A DNA stretch of 64,000 nt from Micromonospora zamorensis (GTDB taxonomy: Bacteria; Actinomycetota; Actinomycetes; Mycobacteriales; Micromonosporaceae). Position 1 is the first letter of the stretch. The number at the start of each line of letters is the position of its first letter. The stretch lies in assembly GCF_900090275.1 (NCBI RefSeq), contig NZ_LT607755.1, forward strand, positions 3,844,001 to 3,908,000. The letters are read 5' to 3'. Shown here in pieces: positions 1 through 7,717 of this stretch. Under the pieces are notes generated by a model that saw only the letters and a program-made list of their open reading frames with translations, searched no databases and was not told the DNA's origin. A program made the translations under genes and the position numbers.

Positions 1-9
1 TCTCGACAT
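1..9 (-). CDS. start of a gene running out of the window
   Basis: On the minus strand an ATG at 9..7 follows a good Shine-Dalgarno AAGGAGAGAG at about 13-23. The first codons read MSR and then the window ends. It lies 36 nt downstream of the GH43 stop codon, so it may be in the same operon. Nothing can be said about function; the call rests only on the ribosome binding site and start codon. Confidence 0.35.
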
Positions 10-45
10 GGGTCTCTCTCCTTCGCGGAGGGGCATACGAGTCGA

Positions 46-1494
46 CTAGAGGGTCGGGACGACGGGGCGGATGGTGCCGTCGGCGTTGAACTCCATCCGG
101 TCGATGGCGGTCTCCCGGTTGGTGCCGTTGCCGGCCGGCACGGCGAACCGGTGGTAGGCGATGGACCAGGTGTCGCTGCCGAACGCCCGGACAACGGAGT
201 GATGGCCGGTGCCCCTGATGCCCACCTCGGCCCGCTTCTGCAGCACCACGCCACGCCCGGTCCACGGCCCGAGGGGCGATGGGCCGGTGGCGTACGCGAC
301 CCGGTAGTCCTCACTGCGCGTGTCGTTCTCCGACCACATGAAGTAGTACAGGCCGTTGCGCTTGAACACGAACGGTGCCTCGTTGTAACCGGACGGCGTG
401 ATCACCCGCGCCTGCGCCGCGTCGAAGGAGACCATGTCGCTGTTCAGTTGCACCGCCCGTGCGACGCCCTGCCCCCAGTACAGGTAGGACTGCCCGTCGT
501 CGTCGGTGAAGACCATCGGGTCGATCGCCTGGCCGCCGGAGAACGCGTCGCTCCGGATGAGCGGCCGGCCCAACGCGTCGCGGAACGGTCCGGTGGGGCT
601 GTCGGCAACGGCCACGCCCAGTTGCTTGGAGGTGTTGCCGCTGACCGCGCCGCCGCTGAAGTACAGGTAGTAGCGGCCGTTGGCGCTCGCCACCGCCGGC
701 GCCCAGGCCGAGTTGTCCGCCCAGGACACGTCCGGGCCGTGATCGAGGATCACCCCGTGGTCGGTCCAGTTGACCAGGTCGGTGGAGGAGAACGCCTTGT
801 AGTAGGTGCCAGCCCAGCTCGCGTAGCCGTCGGTGGTCGGGTAAAGGTAGTAGCGGCCGTTGAATGCGGCGATGTGCGGGTCGGCAAAGAGACCTGGGAT
901 CACCGGTCCCCTGGTCGTCCTGGGTGACCAGGGTGCGACGAGGCGGAAGGAGCTGTCCGCCCGGAACGCTGCCGTGTCCTGGTACGTGTCGAGCCAGAGC
1001 GCGAAGTCACGGTGCCGGATACGCCGGTTCGGATAGTTGTACGAGGTGAGCGCCACCGATCCGGCGGCTGAGCCGTCCACCGCGCAGAATGTGGCGTCGG
1101 CCCGGAACGTCCCGTCGCCGCTGTTGGGGTCGACCCGAAGCCGATAGTCGCGGTGTCGCAGGAACATGCCCGCCCTGGTCTGGAACGAGTAGCAGGCCGG
1201 AGATGCCAGGCCGTTGACCACGGTGAAGGTGGCATCCAACTTGGTCTGCTCGGGGCTGCTGGAGGTCACCGGGTCGAGCTGACCGAGATGGTCGACGTGC
1301 CGCACGTACCGTCCGGCCTGGTTGACGGCCTCCAGCGAACGGGCGCCGGTCGGCAGGCTGGCTGCCTGTGCCGGCCCGTCGGCGACCACAACGAAGGCGG
1401 CGGCGGCCACGGCGGAAACCACGAGGAGTGAACGTAGCCGTGTGGGCGTACCGGCGGCCGAGGCCGCTGCTGCTCGCCGTGGGACCACTGTCAC
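46..1494 (-). CDS. secreted GH43 glycosidase with AbfB domain (arabinofuranosidase type)
   Basis: A 482-aa exported enzyme probably acting on arabinan or arabinoxylan side chains outside the cell. A signal peptide with twin-arginine-free hydrophobic core ends near AQA-A (residue 44). Residues about 46-190 form an AbfB (CBM42-like) arabinose-binding domain with the repeated R-x-I/L-R-H-R-D pattern. Residues about 197-480 are a five-bladed GH43 propeller: FADPHIA (catalytic base Asp near 206), IDPMVF (Asp near 325) and NEAPFVF (acid Glu near 369). The GTG start at 1494 has GGAGGGG about 6 nt upstream. The promoter region carries a LacI-type palindrome, suggesting sugar-inducible control. Exact substrate is not visible; other GH43 activities (xylosidase) remain possible. 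Confidence 0.88.
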   Translation of the reverse strand: MTVVPRRAAAASAAGTPTRLRSLLVVSAVAAAAFVVVADGPAQAASLPTGARSLEAVNQAGRYVRHVDHLGQLDPVTSSSPEQTKLDATFTVVNGLASPACYSFQTRAGMFLRHRDYRLRVDPNSGDGTFRADATFCAVDGSAAGSVALTSYNYPNRRIRHRDFALWLDTYQDTAAFRADSSFRLVAPWSPRTTRGPVIPGLFADPHIAAFNGRYYLYPTTDGYASWAGTYYKAFSSTDLVNWTDHGVILDHGPDVSWADNSAWAPAVASANGRYYLYFSGGAVSGNTSKQLGVAVADSPTGPFRDALGRPLIRSDAFSGGQAIDPMVFTDDDGQSYLYWGQGVARAVQLNSDMVSFDAAQARVITPSGYNEAPFVFKRNGLYYFMWSENDTRSEDYRVAYATGPSPLGPWTGRGVVLQKRAEVGIRGTGHHSVVRAFGSDTWSIAYHRFAVPAGNGTNRETAIDRMEFNADGTIRPVVPTL

Positions 1495-1517
1495 GATCCC
1501 CTCCGGGAGACGATGTG

Positions 1518-1531
1518 TGTTAGCGCTAACA
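1518..1531. promoter_or_regulatory. LacI-family operator palindrome
   Basis: TGTTAGCGCTAACA is a perfect 14-bp palindrome with a central CG, the classic LacI-family half-site architecture, 24 nt upstream of the GH43 start. A degenerate copy TGTTAGCGATCGCA lies at 1665-1678. No LacI gene is in the window, so the regulator must be elsewhere. Confidence 0.7.
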
Positions 1532-1664
1532 GCTACGACCTGGGTCGAGGCTCAGGAGTTCGCGGGTTTCTGGCAGCCAGTGACCTTACGGAACGGACGA
1601 ATCTGGCACTTCAGGGTGCGCCAGCGCCATGTGTCCACTTCGTTAACGTCGCGTTGCAGAACAG

Positions 1665-1678
1665 TGTTAGCGATCGCA
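1665..1678. promoter_or_regulatory. degenerate second LacI-type half-site
   Basis: TGTTAGCG is followed by ATCGCA, so the left half matches the operator at 1518-1531 exactly and the right half is decayed. Spacing between the two is about 147 bp, compatible with looping but unproven. Confidence 0.3.
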
Positions 1679-1756
1679 TCTGGAGTGTCAAGGCATCGAG
1701 TATCTTCGTTCGACCGAGGTCCGCGCTGAGCAACTAACCAGAGCCCGGCGGTCGCG

Positions 1757-3883
1757 TCACCGCGCCGGCTCGGCCGGTAGCCGGTGCCGACGGATCAGCC
1801 GCTGCCCGATGAAGGTCCGCCAGACCCGGTCCGCGACGGTCGGTTCGACGATCCAGAGCCGACGCTGCGCCTCGGCGAGGGTGAGCGGCGCGCTGAAGAG
1901 ATCCAGGAACAGCCGGCTGCTGCGGTTGAGCGCGAACACCTGACCGTCGACCCGGCGGAACAGGTGCCGGTCCGCCGGCAGGTCGCCCGGGACGCCCTCC
2001 TGCTCGTCGGACCGGATTCGCCGGTACGCCTCCCAGACCTGCTCGTCGTCACGGTCCACGAAGGAGCCGTTGGCGAGGAACTCGGTCTGGTCGTCGGCGT
2101 CGTGCCGAACCCGGTCGTGGGCGAGGACGCCACGCACCGCAGTGCCGTACCGGTCGTGGTAGAAGAAGGTGTGCGGGGTGTCGGTGCTGCCCAGCCACGG
2201 ACGGTGGTAGTGCCCAGGGTTCAGACCGGCCTTGGCCTGGGCGACCTCTGCCTGTGCTGTCTCGGTCACCGGCTCGTCGTACTTGAGCATCCGGACGATG
2301 TCCGAACCCTCCACCGGCCGCACGTTGGTGATGCCGAAACGGTCCGGCTCCTTCGCGACGATGGCGCCCGGGGTCAGCATGAAGTCGCCGAGCCCGCCGA
2401 GGGTCCAGAGGTCCGGGTTGTCACGCAGGAAGTTGACGCTGTCCAGCGCCTCTTCCCGGGTCTCGGTGGGAAAACCGGTGAAGCCCATCATCTGCACGCC
2501 GATGTTGGCCTTCGTCATCGCCGTCATGGTGCGTCGTGCCTGTTCCGGCTTCGTGCCCTTGTCGATCAGGTCGAGGATGCGCTGGTTACCGGACTCGAAG
2601 CCGACCGAGATGGCCACGCAGCCGCTACGCCTCAGCAGCTCGCAGCGCTCGTCCGACCAGTACTTCTCCAGCCGGATCTCGGCGCCCCAACGGAAGTCCA
2701 GCCCTCGCTCGACGACGCGCTCGGCGAAGCGCAGGATGGTCGCGGGAGCGAGCACGTCGACGGAGAAGTAGATGAACTTGGCGAACTTCGACAGCTCGGT
2801 GACGTCCGCGACCATGGTGTCCACCGTGTCCTGCCGCCACGGGCTGGTGGGACCGTCGGTGTTCAGGCCGTAGTCGCAGAACGTGCACTTGTTCCAGTAG
2901 CAGCCTCGGGTCGGCGAGTAGTAGACGAACCGCTCCGGGCTGAGGTAGAGGTCCCAGGGCAGGCCGGAGAAGTCCGGCACCGGCACCTGCGCCAGGCGCT
3001 CGTAGCGCAGGGGCAGCTGACGCTGGCGGCCGTACCTGGGGTGCAGTCGGACGTTGGGGTGCCCGGCCGGCAGCGTGCCGGTCTGCACCGCGTCCAGGAT
3101 CTCCGTGTACGCGCTCTCCCCCTCACCGACCACGATGGCGTCGAAGTCGGCCAGCACCTGGAAGACGTACTCGGGTTTGCTGGCGCACTTCCAGACGTCA
3201 GAGATTTCCGTACCACCCGCGATGAGGAAGACGTCCGGGCACGCCTTGCGGACGAGTCGGGCGATCCAGAGCGCGAACGGCAGCTGCCACTGGTAGGTGG
3301 CGCTGATGCCGATCACCTGGTGCCCTCCGGCGGCCAGCCGTGGGATCAACACGTCCTCGTAGTAGGGCAGGAAGGGCCGGTTGAGCCGCGCGAGCAGCGC
3401 CTCGTCGGTCAGCGCGGCCACCGAACCGATCGAGATCATCGGCGGCGGGTGCAGCCGGAAGCCGGCGTGGAACTGCCCGGGGAAACCGACCGTGCCGAGC
3501 GCGTCCATCCAGGAGATCACGCCCTCGACGGCATCCTGGTAGTGCCGGTAGTCGTAGAACAGGGTCGGGTCCTGGAGCACCCCGATCGACCGGCGCAGCC
3601 GCTCCGGATCAGGGTCGGGCAGGCCGAGCTGATTCGCCCGGGCCATCAGCGCGTCCGGGCCGCTGAGATCGGCGATCGAGAGCCGGGACAGCTCCCGCTG
3701 CAGCCACTCGTACGCCGACGGGGTGTACGAATGGTGGAACGCCTCGATGTTCGCGTCGATGATCTCGGCCGGCCGGTGCCCCTGTGCCCGAGCGTACGAA
3801 TCGAGGTAGTTCAGGGAGTGGTATCCCGAGGTGGGATCGGTCAGCGGGGGGTAGATCAGTGCCGCCTTCACGGTGCCGCTCAT
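1757..3883 (-). CDS. B12-binding-type radical SAM enzyme of the RiPP cluster
   Basis: A 708-aa protein. Residues about 90-270 resemble a Rossmann-like cobalamin-binding module (GGHQVIGISATY, then FLIAGGTEISD and AIVVGEGES). A radical SAM core follows with the cluster motif GCYWNKCTFCDYG (CX4CX2C) near residues 320-332, then SAM-barrel motifs (GAEIR, SVGFESG, MMGFTGFPTET). Such enzymes commonly C-methylate or rearrange peptide carbons. The start at 3883 is chosen because AGGAGG precedes it and the longer reading would run into tfuA. It begins 10 nt after the tfuA stop and ends the precursor-ycaO-tfuA-rSAM operon. The fold call is firm; the reaction is inferred. Confidence 0.85.
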   Translation of the reverse strand: MSGTVKAALIYPPLTDPTSGYHSLNYLDSYARAQGHRPAEIIDANIEAFHHSYTPSAYEWLQRELSRLSIADLSGPDALMARANQLGLPDPDPERLRRSIGVLQDPTLFYDYRHYQDAVEGVISWMDALGTVGFPGQFHAGFRLHPPPMISIGSVAALTDEALLARLNRPFLPYYEDVLIPRLAAGGHQVIGISATYQWQLPFALWIARLVRKACPDVFLIAGGTEISDVWKCASKPEYVFQVLADFDAIVVGEGESAYTEILDAVQTGTLPAGHPNVRLHPRYGRQRQLPLRYERLAQVPVPDFSGLPWDLYLSPERFVYYSPTRGCYWNKCTFCDYGLNTDGPTSPWRQDTVDTMVADVTELSKFAKFIYFSVDVLAPATILRFAERVVERGLDFRWGAEIRLEKYWSDERCELLRRSGCVAISVGFESGNQRILDLIDKGTKPEQARRTMTAMTKANIGVQMMGFTGFPTETREEALDSVNFLRDNPDLWTLGGLGDFMLTPGAIVAKEPDRFGITNVRPVEGSDIVRMLKYDEPVTETAQAEVAQAKAGLNPGHYHRPWLGSTDTPHTFFYHDRYGTAVRGVLAHDRVRHDADDQTEFLANGSFVDRDDEQVWEAYRRIRSDEQEGVPGDLPADRHLFRRVDGQVFALNRSSRLFLDLFSAPLTLAEAQRRLWIVEPTVADRVWRTFIGQRLIRRHRLPAEPAR

Positions 3884-3893
3884 CGACTCCTCC

Positions 3894-5291
3894 TCAGCCG
3901 ACCCGGGCCGGTGAACCGGCCAGGGTGTCCTCGTGTGCGCTCGTGGCCACCGCAGGCAAGTGCGGGGTACCGAACGCCTTGACGTACGCGACCAGCGGTT
4001 CGGCGGCGTACCGGAACGACGCCAGGTCGACGAACCCCCGGTCCCACGCCGCCGCCTCCAGCCCGTCGACGGCACAACCCCACAGCCTCGCGAAGCACGT
4101 GTCGACGACCTCGGTGCGGAAGTGCAGCCGACCACCCGGGCGGCGGCGCCCCGTCGTACGCGGAACGAGCGTCTCGTTCAGCGACGCGGCGGTCGCCGCG
4201 ACCTGCCGCGCCGCGGTGAGCAACGCGGGGGTACGCAGGGGCGCCGCGACCATCCACAGCGACAGGCTGCGGTGTGGCGTGGTGCCGAACGCCCGCACCA
4301 GCACCCGCAGCACCGCCTCGCGGTCGTCGAGTCCCCGTTCCCGGTCGGTCAGCCAGTCCCACCCGGTCGGTGGCGCCGTCGTCAGCCCTCGCCGGCCGGC
4401 GACCTCGCGGGCGCGCTCCTCGACCATCGGGGCGGCGATGTCGACCTCCGCCAGCCCGGCCAGTACCCCCCGCCGGTGCCAGGCCGCCGACTCGGGGTGC
4501 AGCAGCATCAGCACTGCGGCGGCCTCCCGGTCGCTGACCCAGTGCCCGCCGACCGACTCTCCGGCGAACCGCGACCGCCAGCTGTCGAGGAATCGGGTGT
4601 GCAGGTTGTCGATCGGCTGATCGTCGGCGTGCGCCGGACACAGCTCGGGATCGTTGTCCGCCGCCATCGACAGCAGCATCCGCGCGTCGGCGCCCTTGGC
4701 GTCGCAGGGGTCCTGCCGGTGCCACGTCAGGAACCGGTCCACCACCCCCGCCGCCTCGGGTGGCGCGCTGCGCTCCAGCGCCCGGTAGGACCGCCGCCGG
4801 AAGGGCAGCTCCTGGCCGATGTCCAGCAGCAGCACCGCCTCGGCGTCGCTGAGCACGCCGGCCGCGACGGCACGCCGCAGCGCGACCCGGATGTTCACCA
4901 GAGGCACGCTCAGGGCACGGTGGCCTTCCTCGGCGGGCCCGTGCACGACCGCCACCTCGTCGTCGCCCGTGACGATCCCGTCGCGGTAAAGCTGGAACAC
5001 CTCGCCCACACCACGCATCCCGAACGGCCACAGCTCGGCGGCGCGCAGCGCGCCCATGCTCGCGGCGCCGGCCACGGTCACGCCACGGTCGAGCAGGTCG
5101 AGGATCTCCCGGTGGCGGACCGGCGGGTGTTGCAGGAAGAACCCGTCGATGACGAGGACCCGGTCGCCGGGTGCGACGTCCAGGCGGAGCAGGTCGCCGT
5201 GCGCGACGGGCGGCAGCACCACCGCGTCGGGCAGCAGCCGGACGACCTCGTCGGCCGGCAGGCTCGGACCGATGAAGACGACGTCAGTCAC
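3894..5291 (-). CDS. tfuA: TfuA-like protein with long C-terminal extension
   Basis: A 465-aa protein whose first ~190 residues match TfuA. It opens with VVFIGPSLP, contains LVIDGFFLQHPPVRHREI, and carries the hallmark GAASMGALRAAEL at about residues 75-88, then GMRGVGEVFQLYRDG and DDEVAVVH. TfuA proteins are the usual partners of YcaO enzymes that make backbone thioamides (thioviridamide family, methyl-CoM reductase thioglycine), probably supplying or handling sulfur. The GTG start overlaps the end of the preceding YcaO by 8 nt, so the two are translationally coupled. The remaining ~270 residues are not recognised and roughly double the usual size. They contain mixed acidic and arginine-rich helices but no clear motif. 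Confidence 0.85.
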   Translation of the reverse strand: MTDVVFIGPSLPADEVVRLLPDAVVLPPVAHGDLLRLDVAPGDRVLVIDGFFLQHPPVRHREILDLLDRGVTVAGAASMGALRAAELWPFGMRGVGEVFQLYRDGIVTGDDEVAVVHGPAEEGHRALSVPLVNIRVALRRAVAAGVLSDAEAVLLLDIGQELPFRRRSYRALERSAPPEAAGVVDRFLTWHRQDPCDAKGADARMLLSMAADNDPELCPAHADDQPIDNLHTRFLDSWRSRFAGESVGGHWVSDREAAAVLMLLHPESAAWHRRGVLAGLAEVDIAAPMVEERAREVAGRRGLTTAPPTGWDWLTDRERGLDDREAVLRVLVRAFGTTPHRSLSLWMVAAPLRTPALLTAARQVAATAASLNETLVPRTTGRRRPGGRLHFRTEVVDTCFARLWGCAVDGLEAAAWDRGFVDLASFRYAAEPLVAYVKAFGTPHLPAVATSAHEDTLAGSPARVG

Positions 5292-6450
5292 GGGGCACTC
5301 CCGGTCGGGTACTCAGGGCCCGCTCGTCGAACATCCGCAGGCCGGGGGCGAACACCTTGCTCACCGGGATGCCGATGTCGTCATGCGTCAGGTCGACGCT
5401 GAACGGCTCGACGCCGGTGACGCGCTGCACCCGCGACGCCAGCTCGCGCAGCACCTGGGTCACGTTCCCCACCGGTGGGGAATCCCGGCGGACCGGCCGG
5501 ACGGGTCGATCGACGGTGGGCGGTGGCACCGGCGGCGCGCCGACATCGTGGTACGCGGTGGCGTCGATGTCGTCCCGGGCTCCGGAGACCATGACCAGCC
5601 GCGACTGCGCCGCCTCCGACATGGCCCGGCCGACGGCGATCTCCGGGTCCACGTGGCAGCCGAAGCCGCCGAAGGTGACCGGGAGGTCCTCCGACCAGAT
5701 CGAGGCGGCGTAGCAGGGCACGCCGACCGCGTTGGTGATGTCGCAGACCTCCACCCAGCAACCGGCGCGCAGCAGCGCCTCGTGCACCGTGCGGGTCATC
5801 GCGTTGGTGGCGGTGCCCGGGTCGGCGTAGGTGCGCTCGGCCAACGGTGAGGTGCAGTACGGGGCGATGCAGTCGCGCTCGACGACCTCCAGCAGGGCGT
5901 GCAGGCTGGCCTCGGCGAAGGTGTTCCCGGTCGCCAGCCCGTTGCTGCTGGGGGTGAACAGGGCGCGGTCCCAGCCACGCCGGACGGTGAAGTCGAGCTC
6001 GATGGTGGCGCGGGGCACCAGGCAACGCGTACCGGTCACCAGCCCACGGCCGGCCACCCAGTCGAGCTCGACGGCGGGGGTCAGGGGTGATCGTTCCGCC
6101 AGGTGCAGCCACCGGACGTCGTACGGCAGGTCGAGCGCCTCCGCCGGGGACCGGACGACGGTCCCCGGCCGGAGGTTCTCGGCATGCCAGGACTCGATGC
6201 TCTCCATGACCGCGCTGACCCGGGCCTGCGTCGCGGTGGCGCCGGTGCCGACGCTCACCGCCATGGTGGCTCCGACCGGCCGGTAGGCGACGTGCACCGG
6301 CAGCCCGATCTCGTCGAGCCGGGTGATGTCGGCGACCCGGGTGATCCGGAACCGGTCGAGCATGCCACCGACCCGCTCCCAGGTCTGCTCCACGGTGGCC
6401 GTCCGGTAGGTGCCGGATCGGAACGCGATGGTCTCGGTCGTGTCAGTCAT
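5284..6450 (-). CDS. ycaO: YcaO enzyme paired with TfuA
   Basis: A 388-aa stand-alone YcaO without a fused leader-binding domain. The ATP-binding signatures are present: AVMESIESWHAEN near residue 78, the EVVERDC helix near 190 and GRAMSEAAQSR near 275. YcaO enzymes activate a peptide-bond oxygen by phosphorylation, giving azolines, amidines or, with TfuA, thioamides. The adjacent coupled tfuA and the upstream precursor genes favour thioamidation here. ATG at 6450 has GGGAG about 8 nt upstream. It lies 27 nt after precursor 1. Function on which core is inference. Confidence 0.88.
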   Translation of the reverse strand: MTDTTETIAFRSGTYRTATVEQTWERVGGMLDRFRITRVADITRLDEIGLPVHVAYRPVGATMAVSVGTGATATQARVSAVMESIESWHAENLRPGTVVRSPAEALDLPYDVRWLHLAERSPLTPAVELDWVAGRGLVTGTRCLVPRATIELDFTVRRGWDRALFTPSSNGLATGNTFAEASLHALLEVVERDCIAPYCTSPLAERTYADPGTATNAMTRTVHEALLRAGCWVEVCDITNAVGVPCYAASIWSEDLPVTFGGFGCHVDPEIAVGRAMSEAAQSRLVMVSGARDDIDATAYHDVGAPPVPPPTVDRPVRPVRRDSPPVGNVTQVLRELASRVQRVTGVEPFSVDLTHDDIGIPVSKVFAPGLRMFDERALSTRPGVPRD

Positions 6451-6477
6451 CGAGGCTCCCGGCGTGGGGTGGGGAAC

Positions 6478-6852
6478 TCAGAGGATGAGGACGGCGATGA
6501 TGTTGACGTTGTTGTCGGCGATCGGGGCCACGCCACCGGCGACCGTCTCCAGCTCGGCCTCGGTCAGCTCGTTGAGGTCGACCAGCGGCACCTCGGGCAC
6601 GTGCAGCACGTGCAGGCCGGGCGTGCCGGCCCAGTCGGCGACGACCTGGTCCTTGGTGTAGAGCGTGGCGGGCTGGGCGCGGTCGACCTCGACCCGGGCG
6701 CCGGGGGCGACCGGCAGGCCGGCAGCCGTCGCGTAACCGGTCGGGTCGGCGAGCAGGCGCTGCAGTTCCTCGTCACTGCGCCATACCGCGGTGACCAGTT
6801 CCGAGTACTTGGTCACGAACCTCGCGCCATATTCCTGTTCGTCGTTGCTCAT
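6478..6852 (-). CDS. RiPP precursor 1, NHLP leader, Asn/Val/Ile core
   Basis: A 124-aa peptide with a nitrile-hydratase-like leader (NHLP): FVTKYSELVTAVWRSDEEL, a DP near residue 37 and GLPVAPGARVEV, matching the alpha subunit of nitrile hydratase in miniature. The leader ends NELTEAELETVAGG, a double-glycine cut site for a C39 peptidase. The predicted core is VAPIADNNVNIIAVLIL (17 residues) with no Cys, Ser or Thr, so azoline chemistry is impossible on it. Its V/I/N/A composition recalls proteusin cores such as polytheonamide. ATG at 6852 is preceded by GAGGAAAGGA. First gene upstream of ycaO-tfuA-rSAM, so that trio is the likely modifying set. Confidence 0.88.
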   Translation of the reverse strand: MSNDEQEYGARFVTKYSELVTAVWRSDEELQRLLADPTGYATAAGLPVAPGARVEVDRAQPATLYTKDQVVADWAGTPGLHVLHVPEVPLVDLNELTEAELETVAGGVAPIADNNVNIIAVLIL

Positions 6853-6906
6853 CGTTCGGTCCTTTCCTCGGGGGTCACTGCAAGACGGGGTGATCGCTGT
6901 GGCGAG

Positions 6907-6938
6907 AACGCTACGAAGATCGAGGTTCGACATTCAAT
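6907..6938 (-). promoter_or_regulatory. candidate promoter of precursor 1
   Basis: Minus strand TTGAAT (6937..6932) and TAGCGT (6913..6908) are 18 bp apart and would start transcription near 6901, about 50 nt before the ATG of precursor 1. Weak prediction by consensus alone. Confidence 0.3.
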
Positions 6939-6962
6939 GATTTCGTCTGAGTGCCATCAGAA

Positions 6963-6990
6963 TCTGCCGCGCCGACCGGTGGGCGGCAGA
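6963..6990 (-). terminator. stem-loop between the two precursor genes
   Basis: TCTGCCGC (6963-6970) and GCGGCAGA (6983-6990) pair as a perfect 8-bp stem with a 12-nt loop containing ACCGGT. It begins 9 nt after the stop of precursor 2 and lacks a clear U tract, so it may be an attenuator or 3'-end stabiliser that adjusts the ratio of the two precursor transcripts. Confidence 0.4.
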
Positions 6991-6998
6991 CTTCGGTG

Positions 6999-7361
6999 TC
7001 AGGTGCAGCAGCAGGGGCAGCAGCAGGCGCAGCTGGGATCCAGGCCGGCGACGACGCTGTCCAGCTCGTCCTCGGCCAGCTCCGCCTGAGCCACCGGCAA
7101 CAGCGACGGCACGAAGAGCACGAAGGTGCCGGTGGTCCCCGCCTGCTGCCAGGACTCGACCTGCACCTCAAGGTCCGGATCGGTGTCGGCGACGTCCCGC
7201 ACCACCCGGACCTGCACATCCTCCGACAGGTGAAGCCCGTAGCCGGCGAGGAACCCGCGTGGGTCCCGGTCGAGCGCCTGCTCCTTGACCGGGTCGGCCC
7301 AGACGTCGGCGACCAGCCGGCTGTACGCGGCCACGAAGACCGCTCGATCGACAGGTGTCAC
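6999..7361 (-). CDS. RiPP precursor 2, NHLP leader, cysteine-packed core
   Basis: A 120-aa peptide with an NHLP leader: FVAAYSRLVADVWADPVKEQAL, DPRGFLAGYGLHL and a beta-rich middle similar in layout to precursor 1. The leader ends DELDSVVAG, a GG-type processing site. The core reads LDPSCACCCPCCCT: seven cysteines plus one Ser and one Thr in 14 residues, ideal for dense thiazol(in)e formation. The GTG start at 7361 is chosen because AGGGAG sits just upstream and it gives a leader the same length as precursor 1; an upstream GTG at 7451 would add an unrelated Pro-rich stretch. Probably processed by the fused cyclodehydratase and SagB enzyme of the second arm. Confidence 0.85.
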   Translation of the reverse strand: MTPVDRAVFVAAYSRLVADVWADPVKEQALDRDPRGFLAGYGLHLSEDVQVRVVRDVADTDPDLEVQVESWQQAGTTGTFVLFVPSLLPVAQAELAEDELDSVVAGLDPSCACCCPCCCT

Positions 7362-7717
7362 ACCCTGCTCCCTTCGATGGTCGACCGCCGGTGGCGGCGA
7401 CGGGCAGCACGGGGGGTTCCGGGCCGCCGGTTTCGCTTCATCGTGGGTCACCGGTGGATCTGGCCCGTCCAGAGAGCGGGAATTTCATCGAATGTGGCCG
7501 CGAAAAGGTCGCGCTGCGGCGAAAGCCGGGTAATTGGGAATCAGCGACTTGCGGCGGATGGCGATCCTAATGATTGTCACCACTGTGGACAAGTAGTAAT
7601 TCCTCGCCTGTCACCCGCCCGGTGCGCACACCTACGCTGCGATCGGCGGACCGCACAGCGCGACAGCGGTTCGACGGGGTTGCCGTGTTCCGTCACCGAG
7701 TGCTGCCGGAGGCCACC
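7362..7717. other. divergent control region between precursor 2 and MerR gene
   Basis: A 356-bp region without a gene between the oppositely oriented precursor 2 and the MerR-type regulator. It must hold the promoter of the precursor arm, but I see no convincing -35/-10 pair on the minus strand. On the plus strand a promoter-like element with a dyad lies at 7574-7602. Confidence 0.6.
7574..7602 (+). promoter_or_regulatory. promoter with dyad, probable MerR operator
   Basis: TTGTCA (7574-7579) and TAATTC (7597-7602) are 17 bp apart. The dyad TTGTC-N9-GACAA (7574-7578 and 7588-7592) overlaps the -35 and spacer, the place where MerR-family proteins bind. It would drive the MerR-type gene from about 7609, giving a 109-nt leader. 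Confidence 0.4.

Noticed and set aside
1784-3982. 732-codon open frame on the plus strand
   Set aside because: Antisense shadow of the radical SAM gene, whose sense protein has clear motifs.
3884-4135. N-terminal extension of the radical SAM protein
   Set aside because: Overlaps the tfuA coding end, lacks conserved sequence, and the ATG at 3883 has AGGAGG.
7362-7451. upstream GTG start of precursor 2
   Set aside because: Adds a Pro/Cys-rich piece not seen in precursor 1 and lacks a ribosome binding site.
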